A stretch of 47,209 nucleotides of DNA from Cryobacterium melibiosiphilum (lineage in GTDB: Bacteria > Actinomycetota > Actinomycetes > Actinomycetales > Microbacteriaceae): the NCBI RefSeq assembly GCF_003602235.1, contig NZ_QZVS01000065.1, forward strand, positions 1-47,209, in the 5' to 3' direction. The translations under genes and the position numbers were made by a program. Below, one piece after another: positions 1 to 7,657 of the stretch (its first letter is position 1; every line of letters starts with the position of its first letter). The notes below the pieces were generated by a model that saw nothing but the letters and a program-made list of their open reading frames with translations, made no database searches and was not told the origin of the DNA.

Positions 1-45
1 CGAGTCGGCTGCGTCGCGGTGTGGGCGTTGGGTTAGCGTGGGGTT

Positions 46-597
46 ATGACGCGCGTGTGGCTGACGGAATGGGAATGGGCGTGCTGTGGCGATGCTTTTA
101 CCATCGGCGATGAGGTCGACTTCGGTATCGAGACGCGAACGCCGCCTGCTGCTCTCGCTGACATGCTCGGACCGGAACTATTCGCCGCGGTGGAAGCGAT
201 GGAGTCGCACCATGAGGAAGAGTTCACCGATCGTGTGCGCGGCCGGGTAGTCGCGGTACACGAGGTCACGCGAGACGTCATCGAGCGTTGGTCATTACGT
301 CGTCCCGGCCACGGCGCGCCGCCGGAATCGATCAAAGCGGCGGACGGCGACGAGTGGGCGGAGGTTGGCCGCGAGTTCGGCAACGGAGCGTTCCTCGCCC
401 GTTCCCCCTCGCGATACATGATCGAGATCGAGCCAGTTACGAATTCAGCGAGGTTAACCTCGGCTCAGGGAGTTCGGCTGCGCATCGATGACGACGACGA
501 ACCGCTTCCTCGCGTCGAAGGGACCGCTGTTCCACCGCCCGAGCAACGCCGACGCTCGCTGGAAGGCTGGCTCGTTGATGTCGAGGAGCACGCGTAG
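46..597 (+). CDS. DUF6578-like protein
   Basis: This is a soluble protein of 183 residues. The N-terminus (VWLTEWEWACCGDAFTIGDE, residues 4-23) resembles the DUF6578 family of actinobacteria, whose function is unknown. Residues 144-151 form an acidic patch (RIDDDDEP). There is no signal peptide or membrane segment. The ATG at 46 begins directly at the conserved N-terminal motif; only a weak G-rich stretch precedes it. A hairpin follows the stop within a few bases, so the gene probably ends its own transcript. The family assignment is by recognition of the N-terminal motif only. Confidence 0.65.
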   Translation: MTRVWLTEWEWACCGDAFTIGDEVDFGIETRTPPAALADMLGPELFAAVEAMESHHEEEFTDRVRGRVVAVHEVTRDVIERWSLRRPGHGAPPESIKAADGDEWAEVGREFGNGAFLARSPSRYMIEIEPVTNSARLTSAQGVRLRIDDDDEPLPRVEGTAVPPPEQRRRSLEGWLVDVEEHA

Positions 598-598
598 A

Positions 599-628
599 GT
601 GTCCGCTCGCGGAACGCGGAGCGGGCAC
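599..628 (+). terminator. Hairpin after the DUF6578-like gene
   Basis: The arms GTGTCCGCTC and GAGCGGGCAC pair with one G-T pair around a 9-10 nt loop, starting two bases after the stop codon. There is no T-run, as is common in high-GC hosts. It could alternatively be a diverged cassette-junction palindrome. Confidence 0.5.
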
Positions 629-703
629 GACAAGAAATCACGCGGGCTCTAGGAAGCTCCGCTTAAAGTGATTCGGCGACGTGCCATCTTGTAGCCTCAA
701 GGC

Positions 704-1123
704 ATGAAGCCTCGTCGCGCTCTCGCTCTCGCCGGATTCGCAACTGTGTGCGCAGTGGTCTTGAGCGGGTGCTCCGTAGACACGCTAATTTGGGGGAACG
801 ACGGTGCTCAAGTTATCCAAACTACCGAGAACCTCATCAAAGACCTCGCTTCTGGCGGAACATCCGATCTCGTCTGCGAAGACGCCGAAGCCGACCTCGG
901 TACGGCAAAAGATTGGGAAGGCCGCTCTGCAGGCGAGCCGGAACGGTTCTTTGCCGACTACTGGGATGAACAAGTACCACTCGATCCGCAGTGGAACATC
1001 AACCTGGAGGGTCTTCCCGAGGGGGCGACTCCGGATGACAAACATCCCGGCTACGTCTTTTACCGCGAAACCGACGATGGTCTCTGCGTGATCGATGTCG
1101 CATGGTCGACACTCATCGGCTGA
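704..1123 (+). CDS. Putative lipoprotein
   Basis: The protein has 139 residues and a clear lipoprotein signal peptide: positive n-region KPRR, hydrophobic core at residues 6-19, and lipobox LSGC with the acylated Cys at position 23. The mature part has two further cysteines (in LVCED and GLCVID) that could form a disulfide, and ends with a conserved-looking VIDVAWSTLIG. I do not recognise the family. It should be exported, lipid-anchored and exposed outside the membrane. It is a single-gene unit with no partner on either side, one of at least four lipoprotein genes in the array. Confidence 0.75.
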   Translation: MKPRRALALAGFATVCAVVLSGCSVDTLIWGNDGAQVIQTTENLIKDLASGGTSDLVCEDAEADLGTAKDWEGRSAGEPERFFADYWDEQVPLDPQWNINLEGLPEGATPDDKHPGYVFYRETDDGLCVIDVAWSTLIG

Positions 1124-1420
1124 CGCAGCCGAATTTTTCCGCCACCCCTGTGGCTATTGAAGAAGAGTGGCGGTGCTCTATTGCCGCAGAATAGCGGCAT
1201 CACCGCCCGGGAGCGGAACCCTCAACGGAACAGCTCGCGTTGACCGGCAGCCGATCGTTTAGCGTGACGAGGCAAGGGCCGCTGCTGAGGTCGCTGTATT
1301 CATATCGCCTCGGAACCTCTAGCTTGCCGCGAAGTTGTCTTCGTTGCAGGCGTCCCGGCCGCAACCACGGTAGGTCCACTCCTGACATTGATCGATCCAG
1401 ACATGGCGCAGACTGGCGGC
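1124..1420. other. Intergenic region with two hairpins
   Basis: No credible gene is seen. Two short perfect hairpins occur: GCCAC/GTGGC at 1141-1154 and TGCCGC/GCGGCA at 1182-1199. Either may terminate the upstream lipoprotein transcript. No clear junction palindrome is present. Confidence 0.4.
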
Positions 1421-2020
1421 ATGGATTCTCAGACGATTGCGGCATACGACGCCGATGCCGCCAGTTACGCCGATGAGTGGGAGCAGGAGCAGGACGCCCC
1501 GACAGATTTATATGCGCTGCTATCGGAGCACTTCACGCCAGGCCCCACCGCAGACGTGGGGTGCGGCAGCGGTCGCGACAGCGCATGGCTCTCGATGCAC
1601 GGCTTCCCGACCACGGGATTCGATGCGTCGCAGGGACTCTTGGCCCAGGCACGCAGGCGCCACCCCGAGGTGAATTTCGAATGCCGACTGTTGCCGGGAC
1701 TCGACGGAGTCATGAACGCATCGTTCACAAACGTGCTGTGCGAGACGGTCATCATGCATCTGCCCGATGCTGAAGTCGGGCCCTCCGTCGCCCGAATGCT
1801 CAGCCTCCTTATTCCCACGGGAACGCTCTTTCTGAGTTGGCGTGTCACCCAGGGATCCGATCGGCGAGACCACGCCGGCAGACTATACGCAGCGTTTGAT
1901 GGTTCGGCCGTCATGACGGCCCTCGCTGGGGTGGAAGTGCTGATGGACGAGGAAGTGGTCAGCGCGTCCTCAGGCAAGGTCGTGCGCCGAGTAATTGCCC
2001 GGGTCAGTGGAACGGTCTGA
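1421..2020 (+). CDS. Class I SAM-dependent methyltransferase
   Basis: About 199 residues with a Rossmann-type methyltransferase core. Motif I is ADVGCGSGRDSAWLS (about residues 44-58), followed by an acidic motif II region in GFDASQGLLAQA and a motif IV-like stretch around CETVIMHLP. The N-terminus (AYDADAASYADEW) is typical of small-molecule methyltransferases of the UbiE/Tam type. The ATG at 1421 is chosen because the conserved region starts right after it; ATG 1403 and TTG 1388 are in-frame alternatives. No substrate can be assigned. The gene stands alone. Confidence 0.8.
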   Translation: MDSQTIAAYDADAASYADEWEQEQDAPTDLYALLSEHFTPGPTADVGCGSGRDSAWLSMHGFPTTGFDASQGLLAQARRRHPEVNFECRLLPGLDGVMNASFTNVLCETVIMHLPDAEVGPSVARMLSLLIPTGTLFLSWRVTQGSDRRDHAGRLYAAFDGSAVMTALAGVEVLMDEEVVSASSGKVVRRVIARVSGTV

Positions 2021-2138
2021 TCCTCCCCGGCGACCGGCAACCGCAGCACCTCGCAGACGACGAAGGCCCAACTGCCCACGCGTCAGATCGACAGTCTCGC
2101 CACCAAACATCCGAAATCACCACCCACGTGTCACTCAG
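2021..2138. other. Intergenic spacer before the resolvase element
   Basis: I see no gene, no convincing hairpin and no junction palindrome in this stretch. Confidence 0.4.
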
Positions 2139-2186
2139 GGACGGTGACCGGGACACCCGTTCGGATGAAGAGCGCCGAGGGCGATC
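2139..2186 (+). repeat. Left inverted repeat of resolvase element
   Basis: The outer 19 bp are identical to the inverted right end; the inner part is diverged but keeps GAGCGCCGA at the same offset. Ends of about 40-50 bp are usual for Tn3-family elements. Confidence 0.6.
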
Positions 2187-2317
2187 TGTCATTTTCCGAA
2201 GTCGTCTGAACAACGGCCATGGTGTTTTCGGGGTTGTGCGGGCGAGTGTGAACTGGCTTTTCCGTACCCCTCTGCACAAAACGCCCGTATACCCATACTC
2301 CTTTCCACGACGCACGT

Positions 2318-2902
2318 TTAGGCGGCGGTGTCCCCGGCTCGTTGGATTGCCCGGTAGACCGTGGATCTGGCGACGCTGAAGAGTTCAGCAATCTGCGCCG
2401 TCGTGTGTTCGCCCCGCTGGTGGACCTCGACCAGGTGTTTCTCCTGCGCCGGGGACAGTTTCGGTTGGTTGCCGCGGAGCCGACCGGCCGCTTTGGCAAC
2501 TTGCATCCCCTCGCGAGTTCTGGCGCGGATCAGGTCGGCCTCGAATTCAGCGACCATCGCGAGCACGTTGAAGAGGAGCCTTCCGACCGGGTCGGTGGGG
2601 TCGTAAACGGAACCGCCGATACTGAGCTTCACTTCACGCAGGGTGAGGTCATCGACGATGTCTTTCGCGTCGCGAAGTGAGCGCGCCAGTCGGTCGAGCT
2701 TGGTCACGACGAGGGTGTCGCCGGCTCGGCAGGCGGCCAACGCTTCGCGAAGACCTGGCCGGGCACGGTTCGTTCCGGTCAGGCCCTGATCGGTGAACGT
2801 CTGCTGGAGTGAGACACCAAGGACGGCGAGGGCGTTCTTCTGGGCCGTGAGGTCTTGGTCGTTGGTGGATACGCGCGCGTAGCCGATAAGCATTCCGGTC
2901 AT
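2318..2902 (-). CDS. Serine recombinase, resolvase/invertase family
   Basis: Small serine recombinase of 194 residues, the normal length for resolvases. The N-terminal catalytic domain has GYARVSTNDQD with the nucleophile Ser at about residue 12. The conserved KLDRLARSLRD follows at about 68-78, then a long E-helix with FNVLAMVAEFEADLIRART. The C-terminal HTH (about 150-190) reads LSPAQEKHLVEVHQRGEHTT and SVARSTVYRAIQRA. All catalytic arginines expected in these motifs are present, so the enzyme looks intact. It probably resolves cointegrates at a res site within its element; the 150 bp downstream of its stop or the short upstream region could hold that site. An internal ATG at 2893 is an alternative start. 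Confidence 0.92.
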   Translation of the reverse strand: MTGMLIGYARVSTNDQDLTAQKNALAVLGVSLQQTFTDQGLTGTNRARPGLREALAACRAGDTLVVTKLDRLARSLRDAKDIVDDLTLREVKLSIGGSVYDPTDPVGRLLFNVLAMVAEFEADLIRARTREGMQVAKAAGRLRGNQPKLSPAQEKHLVEVHQRGEHTTAQIAELFSVARSTVYRAIQRAGDTAA

Positions 2903-2985
2903 GCTGGAGTGTACCGTTTATCCCCCTTCACCGGGCATTTTCTCGGGCGGGGCATACAGGAATCGAGCGCTCCCGGAACTATGCG

Positions 2986-3033
2986 GATCACTATCGGCGC
3001 TCCGTGAGCGTTTAGGTGTCCCGGTCACCGTCC
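2986..3033 (-). repeat. Right inverted repeat of resolvase element
   Basis: The outer 19 bp (3015-3033) are the exact inverse of 2139-2157. The inner part includes GGCGCTCC, matching GAGCGCC of the left end. Confidence 0.6.
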
Positions 3034-3044
3034 GGCTTACGGGC
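3028..3044 (+). repeat. Junction site J1 (right arm)
   Basis: CCGTCCGGCTTACGGGC has the right arm CGGCTTACGGG seen at other junctions. Its left side is the inverted repeat of the resolvase element, so the site is either interrupted or built from the element end. Confidence 0.45.
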
Positions 3045-3118
3045 TGTATTTCCCACCTCCGATAGTCGGCTGAGCTCGGGTCGGGCTCGATGCCGATTGG
3101 CTGTGTCAGACTGGGTGG

Positions 3119-3679
3119 ATGCTGCCCGCGACCCGCACTGACGTGATCTTCATCGGTGGCCGTTCTGGCGTTGGCAAGACCACTGTGGCCGCCGAATTTT
3201 CGCGCCTGCTCGTGCTTGAATCCATTCCTCACGCCCTCATCGAGGGAGACAACCTCGACCAAGCGCACCCAGAGCCTTGGAGGAACGGCATCGATCTTGC
3301 CGAGCAGAACCTCGCGGCCATGTGGCGCAACTATCAAGCCGCCGGTTACTCGCGTCTGATCTTTACCAACACCGTTAGCGTGCTGCAAATGTCCGCTCTG
3401 ACCGCCGCGCTCGGAGCGGATGTTCACGCCGTCGGGGTGCTTCTGACCGCGGGTGATTCGACCGCCGCACAGCGCCTTGCCCGGCGCGAGATCGGGTCGG
3501 GGTTGGAGGACGCACTCGAACGGAGCACAGCGGCAGCGGTGAAACTGCATGGTGACGCATCGGCTGCCGTGCACCGCATTCCTACCGACCACCGCACAGT
3601 CTCCGACATCGCCGCCGAGATCCTTTCGATCTCTGGATGGACTGGACGTACTGCGAGTTCGGCCCTTTCAGATATTTAG
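3119..3679 (+). CDS. P-loop kinase-like protein (AAA family ATPase)
   Basis: The 186-residue protein has a Walker A motif GRSGVGKTT at residues 14-22, directly after a hydrophobic strand VIFIGG. The stretch LIEGDNLDQAHPEPW (about residues 40-54) resembles the nucleotide or substrate binding loop of adenylylsulfate-kinase-like and gluconokinase-like P-loop enzymes. FTNTVSVLQM follows at about 82-91. It most likely phosphorylates a small molecule, but the substrate is unknown. It starts at ATG 3119 without a clear ribosome site. It stands alone between junction sites J1 and J2. Confidence 0.7.
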   Translation: MLPATRTDVIFIGGRSGVGKTTVAAEFSRLLVLESIPHALIEGDNLDQAHPEPWRNGIDLAEQNLAAMWRNYQAAGYSRLIFTNTVSVLQMSALTAALGADVHAVGVLLTAGDSTAAQRLARREIGSGLEDALERSTAAAVKLHGDASAAVHRIPTDHRTVSDIAAEILSISGWTGRTASSALSDI

Positions 3680-3737
3680 CAACATGGTCTGTGCCGTCAG
3701 CATGCGGGCGAATCAAGAATTGGTCGGTAAATGCCTA

Positions 3738-3761
3738 ATGAGGTTCGGCTAACGGACGGCC
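3738..3761 (+). repeat. Junction site J2
   Basis: GAGGTTCGGCTAACGG with a good right arm and a degenerate left arm. It lies between the kinase-like gene and the end of the minus-strand methyltransferase. Confidence 0.6.
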
Positions 3762-3772
3762 ACTGATGGCGC

Positions 3773-4378
3773 TCAGACATCTGTTCGATGGGCGATGATC
3801 GCGGCGTGGGGCCGCTTGCCTGGATCGGTTCGAGTGTGCACCGAGTCAACCTGAAAACCTGCGATCTCGAGCTTTGCGCTCATCTTGCCGATAGGCCAGA
3901 AATAGGCGGTCGTGACAGCGTGTGCGAAAGGCTCAACGGTGTCGCCCTCGAAGAACCCGAGGAGGAGACTTCCTCCGGGGGCAATGCAGCGGGCGAACTC
4001 CACCAGAACCGATTGCAACTCCGTCGGCGCAAGGTGGATAACGGAGTACCACGAAAGGATTGCGGTTGCGGATCCGTCATTGACGCCGAGATCGACAAGT
4101 GAAGCGGCTCGGAACGGCACATTCGGGAATCTCATTCTCGCGTTCCGAATGAAGGCTGGAACGTGATCAATGCCCTCGGCATCGACCCCCAACTTGTTCA
4201 GGAAGTCGGTCCAGTGGCCGGGACCGCATCCTGCGTCGATTACCGCGCCCTGTATTTCGCGCGCCCAGTGGCCGACAAGCTGCTGATCTAACTCGTGCGT
4301 GTCAGCGATTGATCCGAGTAGCCTCGTGTATTCCTCCGCTCTCTCGGCGTAGGCCTCACGAACCCTATTGGCAGTCAC
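3773..4378 (-). CDS. Class I SAM-dependent methyltransferase
   Basis: About 201 residues with motif I VIDAGCGPGHWTDF (about residues 47-60) and motif II EGIDHVPAFIRNAR. SWYSVIHLAP fills the motif IV position, and APGGSLLLGFFEG is typical of motif VI. The frame stays open upstream into the neighbouring nitroreductase, but that extension is low-complexity and antisense-like. I place the start at GTG 4378 (VTANRVREAYAERAEEYT), where conserved methyltransferase sequence begins. It occupies its own module between J2 and J3. It is a different subfamily from the methyltransferase at 1421-2020. No substrate can be inferred. Confidence 0.8.
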   Translation of the reverse strand: MTANRVREAYAERAEEYTRLLGSIADTHELDQQLVGHWAREIQGAVIDAGCGPGHWTDFLNKLGVDAEGIDHVPAFIRNARMRFPNVPFRAASLVDLGVNDGSATAILSWYSVIHLAPTELQSVLVEFARCIAPGGSLLLGFFEGDTVEPFAHAVTTAYFWPIGKMSAKLEIAGFQVDSVHTRTDPGKRPHAAIIAHRTDV

Positions 4379-4402
4379 GATATCGAGTCTAAGTACGGTC
4401 TG

Positions 4403-4425
4403 ATAGCCGTTCGGCTCACGGGCGG
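4403..4425 (+). repeat. Junction site J3
   Basis: ATAGCCGTTCGGCTCACGGG has a partial left arm (TAGCC), the centre GTTC and the right arm CGGCTCACGGG. The TCA at 4416-4418 is the TGA stop of the nitroreductase read on the minus strand. Confidence 0.65.
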
Positions 4426-4940
4426 TGAATGGAAAGTAGATCTGCCGTGGACAGCCGGCCGGTGGCGATCGCTCGGGTGCCCGTCTTCGGAATTCCTGGG
4501 TATCCGATGGAAATGGCGTGGTGCGGGAGCCATCCGCTTTCCACCTGGAGCAATTGGGCCGCCTTGGCCACGTTGGACTCCGGGTAGATGGTGGCCAGGC
4601 AGCTTCCGAGCCCCAAGGCGGTCGCGGCGAGAATGATTGTCTGGCTGACCTTGCCGAGATCGAACTCCGTGTCCCGATAGCCGTTGTCGGCTGAGAGAAG
4701 AACGAGGGCGCACGGTGCGGACGCAATGTGCTGCGCGTAAGCCCCGAGCCCGCCGAGCTTTTCGAGGTGTTCCTGGTCACAGACTGCGGTGAAGCGCCAG
4801 GGCTGTCGGTTGCGGGCTGAGCCAGTCCACCGGGCAACCTCAATAATCTCCGAGAGCACGTCCGAGGGCACCGGGCGATCCGTGAACGAACGAACGGCCG
4901 GACGTGCGTTGAGACTTCGAATCAAATCCAGTGCTTCCAT
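4416..4940 (-). CDS. Nitroreductase family protein
   Basis: An FMN-dependent oxidoreductase of the nitroreductase fold, about 174 residues. RPAVRSFTDRPVP (about 12-24) and ARWTGSARNRQPWRF (about 37-51) are the N-terminal FMN phosphate and ring contacts. The C-terminal part has ATALGLGSCLATIYPE, the family's typical GLG(S/T)C stretch, and ISIGYPGIPK. ATG 4940 is preferred because the family starts at LDLIRSLNARPAVRSF; the open frame continues upstream to 5009. It would reduce a nitroaromatic or quinone-like substrate with NAD(P)H. The stop codon lies inside junction site J3. Confidence 0.88.
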   Translation of the reverse strand: MEALDLIRSLNARPAVRSFTDRPVPSDVLSEIIEVARWTGSARNRQPWRFTAVCDQEHLEKLGGLGAYAQHIASAPCALVLLSADNGYRDTEFDLGKVSQTIILAATALGLGSCLATIYPESNVAKAAQLLQVESGWLPHHAISIGYPGIPKTGTRAIATGRLSTADLLSIHRP

Positions 4941-5020
4941 CCCCTCAGCTTCCCATCCCAAGGGGATGAACGACTTTACGCGGCCGGGGTCAGGCCGAAG
5001 ATGCCACACAGTGTCGCGTT

Positions 5021-5042
5021 GGACGTTCGGCTAACTGGACGC
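5021..5042 (+). repeat. Junction site J4
   Basis: GGACGTTCGGCTAACTGGAC has the centre GTTC and the right arm CGGCTAACtGG with one inserted base; the left arm is degenerate. Confidence 0.55.
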
Positions 5043-5108
5043 CCCACTCGCCGCTACAAGCGGTGTTTCGCCGTCAGTGACGACTCGAGAACACGTTGTG
5101 GCGCTGAC

Positions 5109-5591
5109 CTACCAACGAACGACGTTCGCTCCATCTGCGCCGCACTGTGGTTCCTTAATCGTCGACCCAGGGAGGTCGATGACTTCTCCGCCAATCTTGG
5201 TGACCGTGCCGCCTCGCACGCCAGCGTTCTCGATTCGACCCGCGACTGTCAAGGATCCGGCGAGGCGGCCGCCGATCGCCACTCGAAGAGCGCCATTGGC
5301 GTCGACGTGCACGCTCCCGTTCTGTGCCCCGAGGACTTCGCTCGTCGCGGAGGAACCGATTGTCAACGACCCGTTGTGCACGCCGTGGATGGCGACGTGC
5401 GCGGATGGTTGCACCGTCAGCGACCCGTTGTGGGTGGCGCCTCGCACGATAGTGAGCGTCCCGTCGTGCACGCACACTGATCCATTGTGTGTTCCGCTCA
5501 GCGTGTTGTCCCCGTCGACGACGAGAGGCGGCTTTTCGACCTCGACTCCACCGGCTTTGATGAAAATGTCGTTCGGATGAGAGTGGTCCAC
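5109..5591 (-). CDS. Repeat protein with HNGSLT-type repeats
   Basis: The 160-residue protein is built from about six imperfect repeats of 18-20 residues, each with a core such as THNGSVCV, THNGSLTV, VHNGSLTI, AQNGSVHV and LAGSLTV. The regular G-S-L/V-T/H-V spacing predicts a right-handed beta-solenoid, reminiscent of bactofilin-like or pectate-lyase-like coils; this is inferred. There is no signal peptide. The GTG start at 5591 is chosen over TTG 5603 because GGAGG lies 5-6 bases before it. The N-terminal DHSHPNDIF could bind metal, but this is speculative. Function unknown. Confidence 0.65.
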   Translation of the reverse strand: MDHSHPNDIFIKAGGVEVEKPPLVVDGDNTLSGTHNGSVCVHDGTLTIVRGATHNGSLTVQPSAHVAIHGVHNGSLTIGSSATSEVLGAQNGSVHVDANGALRVAIGGRLAGSLTVAGRIENAGVRGGTVTKIGGEVIDLPGSTIKEPQCGADGANVVRW

Positions 5592-5674
5592 AGGGGCCTC
5601 CAATATAGCTAGTTGCCGTTACCGTACCGGGTACCGCCGACAGTCGAATTACGGGGAGGTCCGCTTCAGGTGCG

Positions 5675-5707
5675 GACGTCCCGTTAGCCGTTCCCGTATG
5701 ACACAGC
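5675..5707 (+). repeat. Junction site J5
   Basis: The left arm GACGTCCCGTTAGCCGTTC is excellent; the right side (CCCGTATGACACAG) is not complementary. The same TGACAC tail follows the left arms of J6 and J8. Confidence 0.65.
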
Positions 5708-5749
5708 GCTAGGCAGACTTACCCACCGTTGGAAGTCGTTGGTGCTCGA

Positions 5750-6187
5750 TCAGTTGATGCGATTAGCGGTGCGGTCGCAAAGCGGTAGCCATACTTCGGC
5801 GGGTTTCCACTCCCAGGCGATCTCCTGGCTGCGACCGTCTTCGCCGAATCGATACGTTGCTCGCTCGTGCTCGCCCGTTAGCGTCCAAGTATGACCGTCG
5901 ACAGTCAGAGTGTAATCGCGTGCGAAGCCGTGATTCTCGACCGTTCGGGTGAAATAGCGGTCGGCTTCAGCGTCCCAGCCCATCAGACTAAGTGTGTCGA
6001 ACGGACCGTTCGCGCGCTCATCTTGCACGATGAAGTAGTTGCCCGAATGCCAACGGGCGGAGTGGATGCTGTTCCACGGACTCGCTCCCGCGTGCGGATT
6101 ATCCAGCGACTGCTCGTCACCACCATAAGAGGTGCCCTCGGCATGCCAGTCACCCAGAAAAACTGCCAACTCTTCATGCTCAGCCAT
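5750..6187 (-). CDS. DUF1579-like protein
   Basis: The 145-residue soluble protein has the layout of DUF1579-type lipocalin-like proteins: FLGDWHAEGTSYGG at residues 10-23, WHSGNYFIVQDE in the middle, LMGWDAEADRYFTRTVENHG, then DGHTWTLTGEHERATYRF near the C-terminus. These proteins form a small beta-barrel and may bind a hydrophobic ligand, but no biochemical role is established. ATG 6187 is supported by the conserved N-terminus. It is separate from its neighbours, with about 200 bp upstream before the end of the aminotransferase. Confidence 0.7.
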   Translation of the reverse strand: MAEHEELAVFLGDWHAEGTSYGGDEQSLDNPHAGASPWNSIHSARWHSGNYFIVQDERANGPFDTLSLMGWDAEADRYFTRTVENHGFARDYTLTVDGHTWTLTGEHERATYRFGEDGRSQEIAWEWKPAEVWLPLCDRTANRIN

Positions 6188-6390
6188 GATTCAACCCTAC
6201 GTTCGGGAGCCAAACCGGGCAATCCTCTGAGGTGGCCGGTGACGGATCGCCCGACCGGATGCCGGCGGTTCAGGCGTCAGCGTACCCGTTGAGCCTTCCC
6301 ATACCGGCACGACCCAGGAGCTATTGGTGGCTTAAGCCCCCGGTGGAGGGCACGTCTGAAAGCGACTCTGGTTACGAAAACGGTTACTAC
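6188..6390. other. Spacer between DUF1579-like gene and aminotransferase
   Basis: No gene is supported. It should hold the promoter of the DUF1579-like gene on the minus strand; I see no clear junction palindrome. Confidence 0.35.
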
Positions 6391-7194
6391 TTAGACGCTT
6401 ACGAGATGCTCGTGCTGGTAAGCAGAGTGGAGAAGTCCTGTGAAGTCGGCATCGGCTATCAGCCGATGATCACCAATTCGGGCGATGGCGATGCCAGGGG
6501 TCCACGAATTCATCACGACGCCCGCCAGTTGGCCAAGTGGTTCGTTTCGACGGATGGGTTGGGTTTTCTGGTCCACGCCGAGTGCGCTGAGTTGGCGCTG
6601 GAGAATTTGCATAGTTACGCCGGTAAGGATGTTGGCTTCGGGCCAAATCACTGAGCGTCCATCCCAAAAGGCCAGGTTCCAAATGGTCGCTTCGCTTAGT
6701 CGTCCTTCAGAATCTTCAAAGGCAGCATCGTCAAATCCCCGCGTGACGGCCTGACGAAGAAGCAGCGTCTTGGCCACTTCGCCGACGTGCTTCACATGAG
6801 GCAGGTCGCGCTGGTGGGCAACAACGTCTAAGGCCAACGGCCCCAGGGGAACCGTGGCAGCGTCTGTGATTCTCGTCACAACATCCAGCTGTATTTCAGG
6901 GCGAGGAGCCACGAACTCTCCTGGGGACGACGTGATGAATAATGCCAACGATGCGTCCTCGGGTGCTGCGTTGAGTGCCACACGGAGATAGTCCACAATT
7001 TGGGCATCCGGAAGGTGCCTGCCAAACATCGTGTCGCTGGCATCTCGGAGCCGCTGCAGATGCAGGTCCAGACCGCGTATGGATCGATCGTGAATCTGCA
7101 TTGCCGTGAAGTGAGCAAAGCCCGCAAATGCCAGTGGAGCCAAGTCGTCAGACGAGGCGACTGTACCGTTGAGGAGTGTCAGTGAGTGCGTCAT
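6391..7194 (-). CDS. Aminotransferase class IV
   Basis: A PLP-dependent enzyme of fold type IV (branched-chain/D-amino acid aminotransferase or aminodeoxychorismate lyase group), 267 residues. The PLP lysine is probably K135 in LPHVKHVGEVAKTLLL. LSEATIWNLAFWDG (from about residue 167) carries the conserved Glu and Asn of the cofactor N1 site, and ILTGVTMQIL matches the phosphate-binding G-V-T. ATG 7194 is chosen; the longer frame to 7281 would overlap the divergent MerR gene fully. The enzyme is slightly short for the family but has all main motifs. The divergent MerR gene is the likely regulator. Confidence 0.85.
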   Translation of the reverse strand: MTHSLTLLNGTVASSDDLAPLAFAGFAHFTAMQIHDRSIRGLDLHLQRLRDASDTMFGRHLPDAQIVDYLRVALNAAPEDASLALFITSSPGEFVAPRPEIQLDVVTRITDAATVPLGPLALDVVAHQRDLPHVKHVGEVAKTLLLRQAVTRGFDDAAFEDSEGRLSEATIWNLAFWDGRSVIWPEANILTGVTMQILQRQLSALGVDQKTQPIRRNEPLGQLAGVVMNSWTPGIAIARIGDHRLIADADFTGLLHSAYQHEHLVSV

Positions 7195-7211
7195 GAGTGA
7201 AGGGTATGAGG

Positions 7212-7225
7212 TGACATTAGTGTCA
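7212..7225. promoter_or_regulatory. Possible MerR operator
   Basis: TGACATTAGTGTCA has 5-bp inverted arms, TGACA and TGTCA. It lies between the aminotransferase start (7194) and the preferred MerR start (7253), where a shared divergent promoter would be expected. Confidence 0.4.
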
Positions 7226-7252
7226 GAGGCAAAACCCACTCCGCACGAAATG

Positions 7253-7657
7253 ATGCGCATCGGTGAGTTGTCGGCGCTCACAGGAGTCGGGCCGCGGCTT
7301 CTTCGGTACTACCAAAGCAGAGGCCTCTTGGCCGCCGACCGGTCTACGTCGGGCCAGCGGCTTTTCGACCCCGCGGTGGTGGACAGAGTGCGAGCGATCC
7401 GTTCCCTCCTAGACGTTGGGCTGCCAACCCGCACAATTCTTGAACTCATCGACTGCGTCTCCGAGCCAGGGCGCCTCGAGCCGTGCGCGACACCCGTCCT
7501 AGTGGAGCACCTCAAGGCCTATGACGCGCGTATCGCAGACCTCGTGAGCACTCGCAAAGGCCTCGAAGCCCTCATCAACTCGGGTCCAAATGCCTACCAC
7601 CCTGCCAGAGTCAAGAGTGAACCCCAAGGCGAGCTCCTTCCGGATCTGCCCCGATGA
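7253..7657 (+). CDS. MerR family transcriptional regulator
   Basis: The N-terminal winged helix is complete: MRIGELSALTGVGPRLLRYY, then QSRGLLAADRSTSGQRLFD. It is followed by a linker and a coiled-coil dimer helix (ALKAYDARIADLVSTRKGLEAL-like region, about residues 85-112). The C-terminal effector part is short and has a single Cys in LIDCVSEPG and another in EPCATP. ATG 7253 is chosen because MerR proteins begin at M-R-I-G-E; ATG 7250 and ATG 7193 are in frame. It is divergent from the class IV aminotransferase and probably controls it. No inducer can be inferred. Confidence 0.87.
   Translation: MRIGELSALTGVGPRLLRYYQSRGLLAADRSTSGQRLFDPAVVDRVRAIRSLLDVGLPTRTILELIDCVSEPGRLEPCATPVLVEHLKAYDARIADLVSTRKGLEALINSGPNAYHPARVKSEPQGELLPDLPR

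Larger units (their letters stand above)
2139..3033. mobile_element. Resolvase mini-element bounded by inverted repeats
   Basis: A 19-bp sequence, GGACGGTGACCGGGACACC, lies at 2139-2157 and is exactly inverted at 3015-3033. Similarity continues inward for about 30 bp: GAGCGCCGA is shared, then CGATC versus TGATC. The only gene inside is a serine resolvase. This looks like a Tn3-type derivative that kept its resolvase and ends but has no transposase. I see no target duplication. The right end abuts a GGCTTACGGG junction arm. Confidence 0.6.

Noticed and set aside
6232..6654. Plus-strand frame before the aminotransferase end
   Set aside because: More than half is antisense to the conserved C-terminus of the aminotransferase and no ribosome site or motif supports it.
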